From positions 1-64,000 of the forward strand of contig NZ_SIRR01000001.1 in the NCBI RefSeq assembly GCF_011634895.1: a stretch of DNA of 64,000 bases, written 5' to 3'. The notes beneath the pieces are model-generated. The model had not been told where the DNA came from. It saw only the letters and a list, made by a program, of their open reading frames with translations, and ran no database searches. Positions within the stretch are counted from its first letter, which is position 1, and each line of letters opens with the position of its first letter. Origin of the DNA: Rheinheimera pleomorphica (lineage in GTDB: Bacteria > Pseudomonadota > Gammaproteobacteria > Enterobacterales > Alteromonadaceae). The position numbers and the translations under genes are program-made. This document shows positions 16,147 to 25,379 of this stretch, in pieces.

Positions 16147-17343
16147 TCAGGGTTCCAACGTTAAAGAAATCGAAATTGAGGTTGCGGTTAAATCCAGCAG
16201 GCCAGATTCGGTCTGGATATCACCCGGGCGCTGCTCTACCGTGCCCGATAACGACATACGCGCTACCACCTGCACCTGATCAGTGCTGGCCAGCGTCCAG
16301 TTAGGTTGCATTGCCATTTGCTCGGTAAGCAACAAGTGTACCTTCCCTTCTGGCAGCGGAATACGCTGCACCGCTAATGGTAGGCCAGTACCTTCACTGG
16401 CGCGGGCGAATAAAAATAAGCTGGCATCCGGATTAGCCTGTTTTAGCCTGGGGTCGACATATAAAGTGACACTAATTTGCCGGCCCGGGCTTTTAATTTC
16501 TGCGCCCATCTCGGCTAAGCGTTGCTGTACAGCGCCATAACGCGGATCGTCCTGCGGCAATTGCAGTAACAGCAGTTGCCAGGCACTGGTCGCCTCGGCC
16601 ATATCGCCCTTTTCATAGGCAATCAGCGCCATCAATGATAATGCATCACTGTTGTTACTATCACGGCTTAATACCTGCGCAACCGCCCGTCCGGCACGGG
16701 CCAGGCTGTTATCGTCCGCTAACAGAATTAACGCCTGGGCATAACTTAACAGCAGCGGCACCCGCTCTGGTGAAAGCTTTAGTGCACGTTCAAAAGCGTC
16801 TACGGCTTGCTCTGCCGCACCTTGTGACAAACGGATGCGGCCAAGCAGCATCCAGGCTACAGCGTCGTCACCTTCGTTCGCCAGCCGGCTACGTAGCCCC
16901 AGCGCAAAAAGTTCTGTTTCATGATCTGACAACGGCTCGCCCTGCCCCAGCAGCGCGCGCTCGCCATACTGCTGCAATTGCTGCTGTGCCAGTTGCCAGT
17001 CGGCCAATTGCCGGTAATGGCCGGTACTGGCATAAATGGCTGCAACACACAACACCACCAGCAGCAACAGGGCTACCGGTAAGCGCCAACTGCTGCCAGC
17101 GCTTGTGGTATCGGCCGTTTGCTGTTGCGCCAGAAACTGCGCTTTTAGCTCTTGCGCTGCACTGGTAAAGTCCTGCTCCGCCAGCTCGCCGCTATCTCGT
17201 GCCAGCGCCAGCAACTGTAAGCGCTCTTCAAATAACTGTGCCGGCGTTTGTTTCGCCTGCGCCGGTGCGCGGCGAGGCCAGAACAGACATAAGGCGGTGA
17301 AAAACAGCATAGCGATAGCAGCATACAACAGCGGCCAGATCAT
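16147..17343 (-). CDS. ccmI: Cytochrome c maturation protein CcmI (CycH)
   Basis: 398 residues. Two N-terminal membrane helices (about 2-21 and 88-106) flank a cytoplasmic loop with a coiled, Gln-rich stretch. Then come TPR-like helices (about 150-275, including LGRIRLSQGAAEQAVDAFERAL) and a periplasmic beta-rich C-terminal domain. CcmI presents apocytochrome c to the CcmF/CcmH haem-ligation machinery. It overlaps ccmH by 4 bases and is the last ccm gene before mlaA. The two-part CcmI topology (helix pair plus TPR) is as expected in gammaproteobacteria that keep ccmH and ccmI separate. Confidence 0.9.
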   Translation of the reverse strand: MIWPLLYAAIAMLFFTALCLFWPRRAPAQAKQTPAQLFEERLQLLALARDSGELAEQDFTSAAQELKAQFLAQQQTADTTSAGSSWRLPVALLLLVVLCVAAIYASTGHYRQLADWQLAQQQLQQYGERALLGQGEPLSDHETELFALGLRSRLANEGDDAVAWMLLGRIRLSQGAAEQAVDAFERALKLSPERVPLLLSYAQALILLADDNSLARAGRAVAQVLSRDSNNSDALSLMALIAYEKGDMAEATSAWQLLLLQLPQDDPRYGAVQQRLAEMGAEIKSPGRQISVTLYVDPRLKQANPDASLFLFARASEGTGLPLAVQRIPLPEGKVHLLLTEQMAMQPNWTLASTDQVQVVARMSLSGTVEQRPGDIQTESGLLDLTATSISISLTLEP

Positions 17344-17813
17344 GGTTTTTTACTCCGGTAACGTTCAATCAACTGGTCCAGCTCGGTATTAAGATTGGCC
17401 GGGTTAGTATTGTCGCGCTCTGCGCTGTGCCGTGTGCGCCGGTAGATACCGGTCGCCGCCAGGCCCAGCAGTAATAACACTGGCGCCAGCCATAACCACA
17501 GGGTGTAGCGGTTTAGCGGCGGCTGATAATGCACAAAGTCACCATAACGCTGCACCATATAGTCCAGCACTTGTTGCCGGTCTTTACCTTCACGGATCAA
17601 CTGATAGGTTTTTTGCCGCATATCTACCGCAACAATGGCGTTAGAGTCAGCAATATTCTGGTTTTGACACTGCGGGCAGCGCAGCTCTTCGGTTAATTGA
17701 TTAAACAACTGCCGCTGCTGCTCGTTGTCAAACGGCAATATATCCTGTGCCATCAGACTAATGCTGGCGCACAGCAAGCCGCATAACAGTAGTGCTCTCA
17801 TGGCTGGCTCCAT
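17340..17813 (-). CDS. ccmH: Cytochrome c maturation protein CcmH (CycL), thiol reductase
   Basis: 157 residues: signal sequence or first helix (about 5-22), the family motif LRCPQCQNQ with redox Cys46 and Cys49, and one membrane helix (about 105-123) before a short cytoplasmic tail. CcmH reduces the apocytochrome CXXCH cysteines, probably with CcmG, before haem attachment. It overlaps ccmG by 16 bases and ccmI by 4. An internal Met5 gives an alternative start with a neater signal peptide; either start overlaps ccmG. Confidence 0.93.
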   Translation of the reverse strand: MEPAMRALLLCGLLCASISLMAQDILPFDNEQQRQLFNQLTEELRCPQCQNQNIADSNAIVAVDMRQKTYQLIREGKDRQQVLDYMVQRYGDFVHYQPPLNRYTLWLWLAPVLLLLGLAATGIYRRTRHSAERDNTNPANLNTELDQLIERYRSKKP

Positions 17814-18370
17814 TGCTGATACAAGGGCGCCAGCTTAGTGCGCCATACCTGAGGGTTAATGTCGCCAATATGGTGCGCCCGCACTATGCCGTTGGCATCA
17901 ACAATAAAGGTTTCCGGCGCACCGCTAACGCCCAGATCCAGCGACAGGCTGCGCTCAAGGTCAAGCATATTAAACTGATAAGGGTTGCCTTGCTGCTGCA
18001 GTTTTAATGCTACGTCCTGTTGCAGCACAGCCAGGTCAAAGGGAGCGTCAAAGGCCGGATCACGTGGCAGTTCGTAGTACAGACCGACAATGTTAACCCC
18101 CTGCTGACGCAGCTCGGTTAAATAACCCAGCTCAGCGTTACAGGTAGGACACCAGACACCCCAGACATTTAATAAAAAGGTTTCGCCGGTTAATGCCTCT
18201 GGCGTCCAGATTTTGTCTGGCTGCATTAAGTCAGCCAGCGCAAAGTTTGGTAAGGGCTTATCGATAATGGCCGAGGCGCGCTCACGTGGATCTGAGAATA
18301 AGCCACTGAGTAAAAACAACGCCAGCGCTAAAAACAGCGCCAGCGGCGCATAAAAAATTATCTTACGCAT
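17798..18370 (-). CDS. ccmG: Thiol:disulfide interchange protein CcmG (DsbE)
   Basis: 190 residues. A single N-terminal membrane anchor (about 6-24) is followed by a periplasmic thioredoxin fold with WCPTC (Cys74, Cys77). The cis-proline loop is GVSGAPETFIVD, which includes the CcmG-type acidic neighbour. It keeps apocytochrome c or CcmH thiols reduced during maturation. It overlaps ccmF by 8 bases and ccmH by 16, consistent with translational coupling in the ccm operon. Confidence 0.94.
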   Translation of the reverse strand: MRKIIFYAPLALFLALALFLLSGLFSDPRERASAIIDKPLPNFALADLMQPDKIWTPEALTGETFLLNVWGVWCPTCNAELGYLTELRQQGVNIVGLYYELPRDPAFDAPFDLAVLQQDVALKLQQQGNPYQFNMLDLERSLSLDLGVSGAPETFIVDANGIVRAHHIGDINPQVWRTKLAPLYQQWSQP

Positions 18371-20321
18371 TGGCTTGATTATACCCCGTTAGTTTACGCC
18401 GGTAGCGTTTATCACACAGTGCCAGTAAGGCGCCTAACGCCATTAACAAGCCGCCGAGCCAAATCCAGCGCACAAAGGGTTTTACCTGTATCCGCATGGC
18501 CCAGGCATTACCCGGCAGCTCTTCACCTAATGATACATATAAGTCGCGGCTTAATCGTGCATGCACTGCCGATTCGGTCATAATGGTTTTTTGGATACGG
18601 TAAAAACGCTTTTCCGCGTGCAGATGCGTCACATAGTTGCCCGCCTTTGACACATCCAGCTCAGCCGCCTGACCACCATAGTTCGGGCCATTCAGCTCGT
18701 ATACGTCTTGCAGGGTAAATTCATAGCCCGCTACCACCGCCGTATCACCTTCCTGCATCCGCACATCGCGCTCGACCGTATAGGTTTTGGTCATTGCCAC
18801 GCCAATTACTAGTACCGCAAAACCGATATGTGCCAGCGTCATGCCGTAATGGCTGGCGTTAAGTTTGCTGATACCGTTTGTCACCGAGCCAAATTGCTTC
18901 AGCCGCAACATCACCTCGGCCAGCGCCGAAACACCCACCCAAGCACCCAGCAGCAAGCCCAGCAATGCCAGATTAGCCTGCACACTTTGCATTAGCGCCA
19001 GTGTGCCCAGTGCCAGCATTAACGCAGCTATCAACACCATCGCCATTGGCTTAATCAGTGGCATCAGTTGCTGCTGTTTCCAGCGCACCCAGGGGCCCAA
19101 GCCCAGCATTAAGGCAAACGGAATAGTAAGATAGTAAAACATCTGGTTAAAAAACGGCTCACCGATAGAGATAGAGCCCAGCCCCAGTTCTTTATGAAAC
19201 AACGGAAACAGGGTGCCGAGAAACACAATTAAACAGGCGGTGAGTAAAAAGATATTATTGCCCCACAGCAACATCTCACGAGAGAACAACTGATAGCGGG
19301 CCTGAGAGCGCACCGAGTTCATCCGGCTGCCGTAGAGTAATAACGAACCGCCGACGACCAGCAGCAAAAACACCAGCAAATACATACCGCGGCCAGGGTC
19401 AGTGGCAAAAGAATGCACTGACACCAGTACACCGGAGCGGACCAAAAAGGCGCCAACCAAACTTAACGCAAACGCCGCCAGTGCCAGCAGCACCGTCCAG
19501 CTTTTAAAGGTGCCGCGTTTTTCAGTTACGGCCAGGCTGTGAATTAATGCCGTACCGGCCAGCCAGGGCATAAAAGAGGCATTTTCAACCGGGTCCCAGA
19601 ACCACCAACCGCCCCAACCCAGCTCGTTGTAAGCCCACCAGCTGCCCAGCATAATGCCCAGGGTTAAGAACAACCAGGCGGCTAAGGCCCAGGGCCGTAC
19701 CCAACGCGCCCAAACGCTGTCAAAGCGGCCGCCCATCAGGGCTGCCAGCGCAAAAGCGAAGGCCACCGCAAAACCGACATAGCCCATGTATAACAATGGC
19801 GGGTGTAAAATCATCCCAAAATCCTGCAACAGCGGATTAAGGTCGCGCCCTTCTACCGGGAAAAACGGCAGGCTACGCGCAAACGGATTAGACATGAACA
19901 GCGAAAAGGCGATAAAGCCAACGCAAATTAGCCCCAGAATGCCAAGAATACGGCCTTGCAACAGCAGCGGCAGTGCTTTGGAATACTGCGCCACCAGTGC
20001 TGTCCAGCCGGCCAGCATCAGTACCCATAACAACATAGAGCCTTCGTGCGAGCCAAAGCTGGCCGTGATCTGATAATACCAGGGTAAGCTGGAGCTGGAA
20101 TTTTGCGCTACGTTTATTACGGTAAAGTCGTTAGTGCGAAAGGCGTAAATCAGCGCCAGCATGGCCAGCAAACAAAAGATAAATTGCCCCAACGCCAGTG
20201 GCTTGGCCAGCAGCAGCATACGCTGGTTGGCGACAAAGCTGCCATATAACGGCACCAGGGCTAATAACAGCGCCAGCGCAAAAGCAAAGGTAAGCGCCAG
20301 CTGACCGGCTTCAGCGATCAT
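18363..20321 (-). CDS. ccmF: Haem lyase subunit CcmF
   Basis: 652 residues, a polytopic inner-membrane protein with about 15 predicted helices. The WWD haem-handling motif WGGWWFWDPVE is at residues 236-246, with conserved histidines in flanking periplasmic loops (for example near 92 and 173). With CcmH and CcmI it ligates haem from holo-CcmE to apocytochrome c on the periplasmic side. Length is normal for the family. Its ATG overlaps the end of ccmE by one base. Confidence 0.95.
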   Translation of the reverse strand: MIAEAGQLALTFAFALALLLALVPLYGSFVANQRMLLLAKPLALGQFIFCLLAMLALIYAFRTNDFTVINVAQNSSSSLPWYYQITASFGSHEGSMLLWVLMLAGWTALVAQYSKALPLLLQGRILGILGLICVGFIAFSLFMSNPFARSLPFFPVEGRDLNPLLQDFGMILHPPLLYMGYVGFAVAFAFALAALMGGRFDSVWARWVRPWALAAWLFLTLGIMLGSWWAYNELGWGGWWFWDPVENASFMPWLAGTALIHSLAVTEKRGTFKSWTVLLALAAFALSLVGAFLVRSGVLVSVHSFATDPGRGMYLLVFLLLVVGGSLLLYGSRMNSVRSQARYQLFSREMLLWGNNIFLLTACLIVFLGTLFPLFHKELGLGSISIGEPFFNQMFYYLTIPFALMLGLGPWVRWKQQQLMPLIKPMAMVLIAALMLALGTLALMQSVQANLALLGLLLGAWVGVSALAEVMLRLKQFGSVTNGISKLNASHYGMTLAHIGFAVLVIGVAMTKTYTVERDVRMQEGDTAVVAGYEFTLQDVYELNGPNYGGQAAELDVSKAGNYVTHLHAEKRFYRIQKTIMTESAVHARLSRDLYVSLGEELPGNAWAMRIQVKPFVRWIWLGGLLMALGALLALCDKRYRRKLTGYNQANA

Positions 20322-20836
20322 TAGTAACGTCCTTCTGTGCTGTTATCAGAACTGTTCTGACGACTGACATCGCCTTGTTGCGACGGCGGTACATGGCGGA
20401 TGCCTTTTAACGCTTCTGCCACTTCAGGCGGCATATATTCCTCGTCGTGTTTAGCCAGTACTTCGGTGGCGGCAATGGTAGTGGCATCAATCAGAGTGCC
20501 CTGCGCCACTATGCCCTGGCCTTCACGGAACAGGTCCGGCAAGATGCCCTCGTATGTCACTGTTACCAGCGGGCCGGTATCCACCAGATCGAAGCTGACT
20601 TTCAATGAGTCCGGGTCACGCTTTACTGAGCCCTCAACCACCATACCGCCAATACGCAGACGCTGACCGACAACCGGCTTGATTTTATCTTTACCCAGCC
20701 CCTCGACCAGCTGGCTTGGCGTGTAAAATAAGTCAATATTCTGCTGCAACGCATATAACATGCTGCCTACAGCCGCCGTTAGCAGGCCAATGACCAGTAA
20801 CACTGCGACTAACCGTTTCTGACGTCTGGGTTGCAT
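20321..20836 (-). CDS. ccmE: Periplasmic haem chaperone CcmE
   Basis: 171 residues. One N-terminal membrane helix (about 8-29) is followed by an OB-fold periplasmic domain. The haem-binding motif is [12 protein letters not shown], with covalent haem-attaching His130 and Tyr134. CcmE receives haem from CcmC and passes it to CcmF. Its start overlaps the ccmD stop by one base, and its stop overlaps the ccmF start. Confidence 0.95.
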   Translation of the reverse strand: MQPRRQKRLVAVLLVIGLLTAAVGSMLYALQQNIDLFYTPSQLVEGLGKDKIKPVVGQRLRIGGMVVEGSVKRDPDSLKVSFDLVDTGPLVTVTYEGILPDLFREGQGIVAQGTLIDATTIAATEVLAKHDEEYMPPEVAEALKGIRHVPPSQQGDVSRQNSSDNSTEGRY

Positions 20837-21036
20837 TACTCTGTTTGCTCCTGATACTGCTTAATACGTTGCTCACGCGCCAGCTTTTGCGCCAATTGCC
20901 GTTTAAACTGGCGTTGCTGGTAATGGCTGTAACCGATAAGGGCCACTAACAAGGCGTAGGTAATGCCAAAGGACAACCAGACAAAGAGGCCGTAACCGCC
21001 CATGGCCCAAAAATCACTCCACGACTGAAAATGCAT
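20836..21036 (-). CDS. ccmD: Haem exporter accessory protein CcmD
   Basis: 66 residues: one membrane helix (about 12-36) and a charged, Gln/Arg-rich cytoplasmic tail. This fits the very small CcmD subunit, which stabilises CcmC-CcmE and helps release holo-CcmE from the CcmABC complex. The sequence is too short for strong motif support. The position between ccmC and ccmE with immediate spacing makes the call secure. Confidence 0.9.
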   Translation of the reverse strand: MHFQSWSDFWAMGGYGLFVWLSFGITYALLVALIGYSHYQQRQFKRQLAQKLAREQRIKQYQEQTE

Positions 21037-21774
21037 TTATTCTTCTCCCGCCATTGCTTTAACCCAGGGCCGGTGCTGCTCGTTCAGTAAAATGGCCGTG
21101 CGCAGGCGCAGGCACAACAATGCCAGCATCAGCACTTTAAATGCCAGTATGCTGATCAACAGAGGCCACAACATACTCGGATCTATCGACGGCTTGGCAA
21201 ACTTGGTTATAGACGCGCCCTGATGCAAAGTGTTCCACCATTCCACCGAAAAATGAATAATCGGCAGATTGATCACGCCAACAACCGCCAATAACGAGGC
21301 CGCCTTGGCACCGGTTTGCCGGTCAGAAAAAGCGCCGCTCAGCGCGATAACACCCAGATACAAAAACAATAAAATCAGCTCGGAGGTAAGCCTGGCATCC
21401 CATACCCACCAGGTGCCCCACATTGGCTTACCCCAGGCCATACCGGTAATTAACGCTATGGCTGTGTATACGGCGCCGATAGGAGCTATAGCCAATACAG
21501 ACCACTGCGCCACTTTTACCTGCCACACCAGCGCAATAAAAGCGGCAATGGCCATGGCGGAATAACTGCCCATCGACATAATGGCCGAGGGCACATGAAT
21601 ATGAATAATACGGTAGCTGTCGCCCTGCTGATAATCCGGTGGCGTAAAGGCTAGCCCCCAAATATTACCCAACAGCAACAGCAATAAGGCCAGGGCCATC
21701 AACCACGGATACCAGCGACCACACAGGTGATAAACGGTTTCAGGCTTAGCGTAAGGATGCAACCATTTAAACAT
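21037..21774 (-). CDS. ccmC: Haem transporter/handling protein CcmC
   Basis: 245 residues with six predicted membrane helices. The WWD signature is MWGTWWVWDARLTSEL at about 118-133, and histidines occur in the periplasmic loops, including HIHVP near residue 58-62. CcmC loads haem onto CcmE. One base separates it from ccmB. Confidence 0.95.
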   Translation of the reverse strand: MFKWLHPYAKPETVYHLCGRWYPWLMALALLLLLLGNIWGLAFTPPDYQQGDSYRIIHIHVPSAIMSMGSYSAMAIAAFIALVWQVKVAQWSVLAIAPIGAVYTAIALITGMAWGKPMWGTWWVWDARLTSELILLFLYLGVIALSGAFSDRQTGAKAASLLAVVGVINLPIIHFSVEWWNTLHQGASITKFAKPSIDPSMLWPLLISILAFKVLMLALLCLRLRTAILLNEQHRPWVKAMAGEE

Positions 21775-21775
21775 A

Positions 21776-22441
21776 TCAGCTCACATTCAGTTTTAAGGCA
21801 CTGAGCACCGCCAGCGGAACCAGTGCCAGAGCAAATAACAACATCGCCAGCATAATTGCCAGCTGACCATGATACGGCAGCGCCATGCTGGCGGCCTCCA
21901 TTGCCGCACTGGCAAAAATCAGCAGCGGAATATACAGCGGCAGAATCAGCAGTGCCAGTAAAATGCCACCTTTATCGGCAGATACCGTAAGGGCAGCGCC
22001 CATTACGCTAAGCAAGCTCAGCAGAGGCGTACCCAATAACAGCGTCAGTAACATAGCAATAAAGGCTGGCGTCTGCAGATTCAGCAGCAACGCCACCAGT
22101 GGCGATAACAATACCAGCGGCAAGCCGGTACTTAACCAGTTGGTGACCAGTTTGGCCAGCACAAAACTGAGCAAAGGCTGGCGCGCCGCGACCAACTGCT
22201 CAATCACGCCGTTGCGAAAGTCGTCTTTAAATAAGCGCTCTGCCGCCAGCAACACGCTAAGCAGGGCCGCTATCCAGACAATGCCGGGGGCCATCAGTTG
22301 CAGCATATTCGGTTCAGGCCCGACACCGAGCGGGAACAAGCACAAAACAATAATGAAAAACAGCACCGGGTTAAGCCAGTCAGCTTTTTGCCGCGCCAGT
22401 AATCGCAGCTCGCGGCGAATAAAAACCCCTAAAGTTACCAT
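21776..22441 (-). CDS. ccmB: Haem exporter membrane subunit CcmB
   Basis: 221 residues with six hydrophobic segments and a short cytoplasmic N-terminus (RRELRLLARQKADWLNP), typical of CcmB. It forms the CcmAB ABC complex that drives release of haem-loaded CcmE. It overlaps ccmA by 7 bases. Length is as in E. coli. Confidence 0.94.
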   Translation of the reverse strand: MVTLGVFIRRELRLLARQKADWLNPVLFFIIVLCLFPLGVGPEPNMLQLMAPGIVWIAALLSVLLAAERLFKDDFRNGVIEQLVAARQPLLSFVLAKLVTNWLSTGLPLVLLSPLVALLLNLQTPAFIAMLLTLLLGTPLLSLLSVMGAALTVSADKGGILLALLILPLYIPLLIFASAAMEAASMALPYHGQLAIMLAMLLFALALVPLAVLSALKLNVS

Positions 22442-23133
22442 CGGTAAGCCAGCTCCAGTGTGTTCAACTTGTCATACTTAAGGCTCAGGCTCTGGTGGGT
22501 GGTCAGCACTATGGCGCCGCCTTGCTGCAAATGCTGCAAAAAATGTTGTTGCAGCATGGCGATAGCGCCCTGATCCAACGCCGTAAAGGGCTCATCGAGG
22601 ATCCACAGTTGCCGGCTGGCAAACCACAGCCGCGCCAGCGACACCCGCCGCTGTTGGCCGGCCGATAACATGCGACAAGGAATATCCTCCAGTCCGGCCA
22701 GGCCTAAACGGGCCAGCAAAGCTAAATCATCTGCTGGCGCCTGCTGCGCCGCGGCACGCCAGAAGCTGAGATTCTCCAGCGCCGTTAATTGCTCATGAAT
22801 CCCGCTCTGATGGCCGATATAACATAGATTGGCGGCATAGTCGGCAGCAACGGCGGTGACATCTTGCCTGCAGTATTGCACCCTGCCCTCGTCCGGTTGG
22901 GCCAGGCCGGCCAGCAGCCGTAACAAGGAGCTTTTACCGGCGCCGTTTTTACCGGCGACCTGTAATAGCTCACCGGCATTGACGCTGACAGCCAATTGTT
23001 CAAACAATACCCGATCCTGACGGATACAAGCCAGGCCGCAGGCGGTCAATAACGGTTGACCGGGCAAAACAGGAAATGCTGTTGGTTTAATCACTAAGCT
23101 CTGGCTATCGACGACAGTAAAAATTGGGCGCAT
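22435..23133 (-). CDS. ccmA: Haem exporter ATP-binding subunit CcmA
   Basis: 232 residues. Walker A is at 61-68 (GKNGAGKS), the ABC signature is LSAGQQRRVSLARLW, Walker B is LWILDEPFTALD, and an H-loop histidine lies in TTHQS. It is the first gene of ccmABCDEFGHI. The ATG at 23133 gives about 28 residues before the usual CcmA start. An internal TTG corresponding to residue 29 (just before TACGLACIRQDR) would give the normal length, but no strong ribosome site precedes either start. Confidence 0.93.
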   Translation of the reverse strand: MRPIFTVVDSQSLVIKPTAFPVLPGQPLLTACGLACIRQDRVLFEQLAVSVNAGELLQVAGKNGAGKSSLLRLLAGLAQPDEGRVQYCRQDVTAVAADYAANLCYIGHQSGIHEQLTALENLSFWRAAAQQAPADDLALLARLGLAGLEDIPCRMLSAGQQRRVSLARLWFASRQLWILDEPFTALDQGAIAMLQQHFLQHLQQGGAIVLTTHQSLSLKYDKLNTLELAYRW

Positions 23134-23198
23134 ATTACCATATTGACGACATAATACGAATGCGCCGCAACATCAGACCAAGGCAAAACAGGTAAAAT

Positions 23199-25022
23199 AT
23201 GAACCAGATCAATCTGGATAAACTGCTCCAGTTAGCGCCGGCCGGCAAAGCTGACGCCGCGACACTAAAGCTGGTGATTGCGCAGCTGTATCAGGCCCGC
23301 ATTACCCAGCTAAGCGAAGGCGGCGTGGTGCTGCGCCTGCCAACACCACAGGCGCCGCTGCAGCTAAGCCTGCCCGGCAGCGCCAGTGCTACAGTGCAGC
23401 ACTGGTTGCACAGCATCGCCTTACCTGAACATAGCGCCACGGCGAACAAAGCCAATGTCACAACGGGTGAGCTACTAAAACAAGCGGTGCAAGTGCAATT
23501 TGCACCAGGGAGCAACAGCCAGGTGTTGGTTACCTTGCACAGCCCGGCAAAAGTGCTCAGTTATCCGCTGCCGGCAGCGCAGGTGCGTCAGCTGTTAATA
23601 CAGCTATTTGTCAGCCTTAGCCAAGCTACTGCCAGCCAGGCCCTGCAGGATAGCAGCAACAGCGCCTTAGTCAGCGCACGCTTACTTAACCAAAGCGGTC
23701 CGGCAAGCATCCAGTTACCGGCACTGCCAGCACTGCCCATTCCGCCAGCGGTACAAAAGCATCTGAGCCAGTTACTCAGCAGCAGCCATTCCAGCCAACT
23801 TACCGTGCTGTTGCAACTTAGCAGCAGTGCCGACAAACTCAGCGCCAACCTGTTGCTGCCAGGCACAGCCGCTGCCGGTAATCATCAGGCTATTCTGGAA
23901 AAGCCACAGCAGGCCCAGCTATTACAGCAACTGGTTAAGTTATTTAATCAGCAACAGCTTACCCCCTCTGACAACCGCCTTGGCGCTGTGGCATCGCTTA
24001 AACTGCCCGCGACTGCGGCCAACTATCACTTGCAGCTACAACCTCTGGCGAATCAGCAGTGGCAGCTGCAATTAGTGCCGGACAAAGCCAGTGTGCAATT
24101 TATAGCAGCGCCGGACGACTTTAACCGGCCACTGCAGCTTGTCAGCCAGTCACTGCAATCCAGGCCCGGTCAGACAGCCACGCTGGCAACGCCGGTTGTC
24201 ACCAGCACTGCGGTGCAGCAGGCCTGGCGGCATCTGTTACCACTGCTGCCGGCACAGCCAGCGCCGCTGCAAGATCTGCCTGAGCTGCCCGTCGCCGTAC
24301 AACAGGTTTTGCAGCAGCTACGGCAAAGCCAGCCTGACGGCAACAAAGTGCTCTCCCCTGCTCAACTGATGCCGCAGCTACTGAGCTTGCTGCAGTTTCA
24401 GCCACTGCAAAGCAATGCCAATGTGCAAACCAGTGGTGGTGCTTTGGCGGTCGCCATTCAACTGTTACTCGGACATTTGGCGCAGAAACCACCACCCGCT
24501 GCGCAAACCTTAGCCAACCAGAAACTGGCGCAGTTGGTCAGTAACCTGGAGCCGGCCCAGGCCAGCACTTTACTGCGCCAGCTGGCCAGCCACAGCAGCA
24601 CCTTACAACAAAGCCAGCTGGCCACGCTGGACAGCAGCAGCCAGGCACAACAGCAAATTCTGCTGCAACTGCCGCTACAGCAAGGCGACAGGACGGTATT
24701 CAGCCAATTGCAACTGGAACAACGTGAAGCCGATGGTAAGCAAAAAGGCGAAAAGCAGCACTGGTGGCAACTAACGATGAAATTCGACTTACAGCAGTTG
24801 GGGTCTTTGCTGGTGGTGGCCAAATTACAGCAGCAACAACTGCAGCTGCAATTTTATACCGAGCAACCGCAGGCCAAAGCACTGGCACTGCAATTTCTGC
24901 CACTGCTAAAAGACCGCTGTAAAATGCAGGGGCTAAACGTCAGCCAGGCTGACTGTGTGCTGGGCAAAATTCCAGACTCATTGCTGCCGCGGGCTAACAG
25001 CCTGCTGGCCGTTAAGGTATAA
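23199..25022 (+). CDS. Second FliK-like flagellar hook-length-control-domain protein
   Basis: 607 residues, very rich in Gln, Leu, Ala and Ser with long low-complexity stretches. The C-terminal region (about 515-590, with QHWWQLTMKFDLQQLGSLLVVAKLQQQQLQLQ broken by charged turns) resembles the FliK C-terminal domain that contacts FlhB. No signal peptide or membrane helix is seen. The canonical fliK is elsewhere in the cluster (45013-46761), so this is a paralogue or a distant relative. It is immediately upstream of a free FlhB C-terminal-domain gene, 11 bp apart, and divergent from ccmA. The pairing suggests a substrate-specificity or export-control role; the exact role is unknown. Confidence 0.75.
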   Translation: MNQINLDKLLQLAPAGKADAATLKLVIAQLYQARITQLSEGGVVLRLPTPQAPLQLSLPGSASATVQHWLHSIALPEHSATANKANVTTGELLKQAVQVQFAPGSNSQVLVTLHSPAKVLSYPLPAAQVRQLLIQLFVSLSQATASQALQDSSNSALVSARLLNQSGPASIQLPALPALPIPPAVQKHLSQLLSSSHSSQLTVLLQLSSSADKLSANLLLPGTAAAGNHQAILEKPQQAQLLQQLVKLFNQQQLTPSDNRLGAVASLKLPATAANYHLQLQPLANQQWQLQLVPDKASVQFIAAPDDFNRPLQLVSQSLQSRPGQTATLATPVVTSTAVQQAWRHLLPLLPAQPAPLQDLPELPVAVQQVLQQLRQSQPDGNKVLSPAQLMPQLLSLLQFQPLQSNANVQTSGGALAVAIQLLLGHLAQKPPPAAQTLANQKLAQLVSNLEPAQASTLLRQLASHSSTLQQSQLATLDSSSQAQQQILLQLPLQQGDRTVFSQLQLEQREADGKQKGEKQHWWQLTMKFDLQQLGSLLVVAKLQQQQLQLQFYTEQPQAKALALQFLPLLKDRCKMQGLNVSQADCVLGKIPDSLLPRANSLLAVKV

Positions 25023-25033
25023 GGACATTAACA

Positions 25034-25342
25034 ATGACAGATAGCGATAAGTATAAAACCGCCACGGCGCTGCAGTATGATGGCAAACAGGCCCCTACGG
25101 TTACCGCCCGGGGCCATGGCCAGCTGGCTGATGACATTATTGCCCTGGCGCAGCAACATGGCGTGTTGGTGCATCAGGATGATGAGCTAAGCAGACTGCT
25201 AAGTCAGTTAGAGCTGGGCGAACAAATTCCTCCCCAGCTGTATATTGTGATAGCAGAGTTAATTGCGTTTTCCTATGTATTGCAGGGCAAGTTTCCGCAG
25301 AACTGGCATAATATTCACCAGAGGGTCGACTTTAAAAGCTAA
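25034..25342 (+). CDS. FlhB C-terminal-domain-like protein (FlhX type)
   Basis: 102 residues that line up with the cytoplasmic C-terminal piece of FlhB (FlhB-CC) left after autocleavage. YKTATALQYDGKQAPTVTARG here matches YAIALKYDQGKFRAPVVVAKG in the window's own FlhB, then a LAQQHGV / IANEHKV helix and an IPPQLY / IPEQLF segment. The NPTH cleavage motif and all membrane helices are missing. Such FlhX proteins can, in epsilonproteobacteria, stand in for the FlhB C-terminal fragment. It is cotranscribed with the second FliK-like gene. The gene ends 37 bp before the convergent DUF2802 gene. Confidence 0.85.
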   Translation: MTDSDKYKTATALQYDGKQAPTVTARGHGQLADDIIALAQQHGVLVHQDDELSRLLSQLELGEQIPPQLYIVIAELIAFSYVLQGKFPQNWHNIHQRVDFKS

Positions 25343-25379
25343 TGCCGTTCAAGGGGTCACTTGAAAAGAAGATGACGGG

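Noticed and set aside
25348-25365. TTCAAG-GGGTCA-CTTGAA hairpin between the FlhX and DUF2802 genes as a two-way terminator
   Set aside because: The stem is short and neither strand has a T-run after it.
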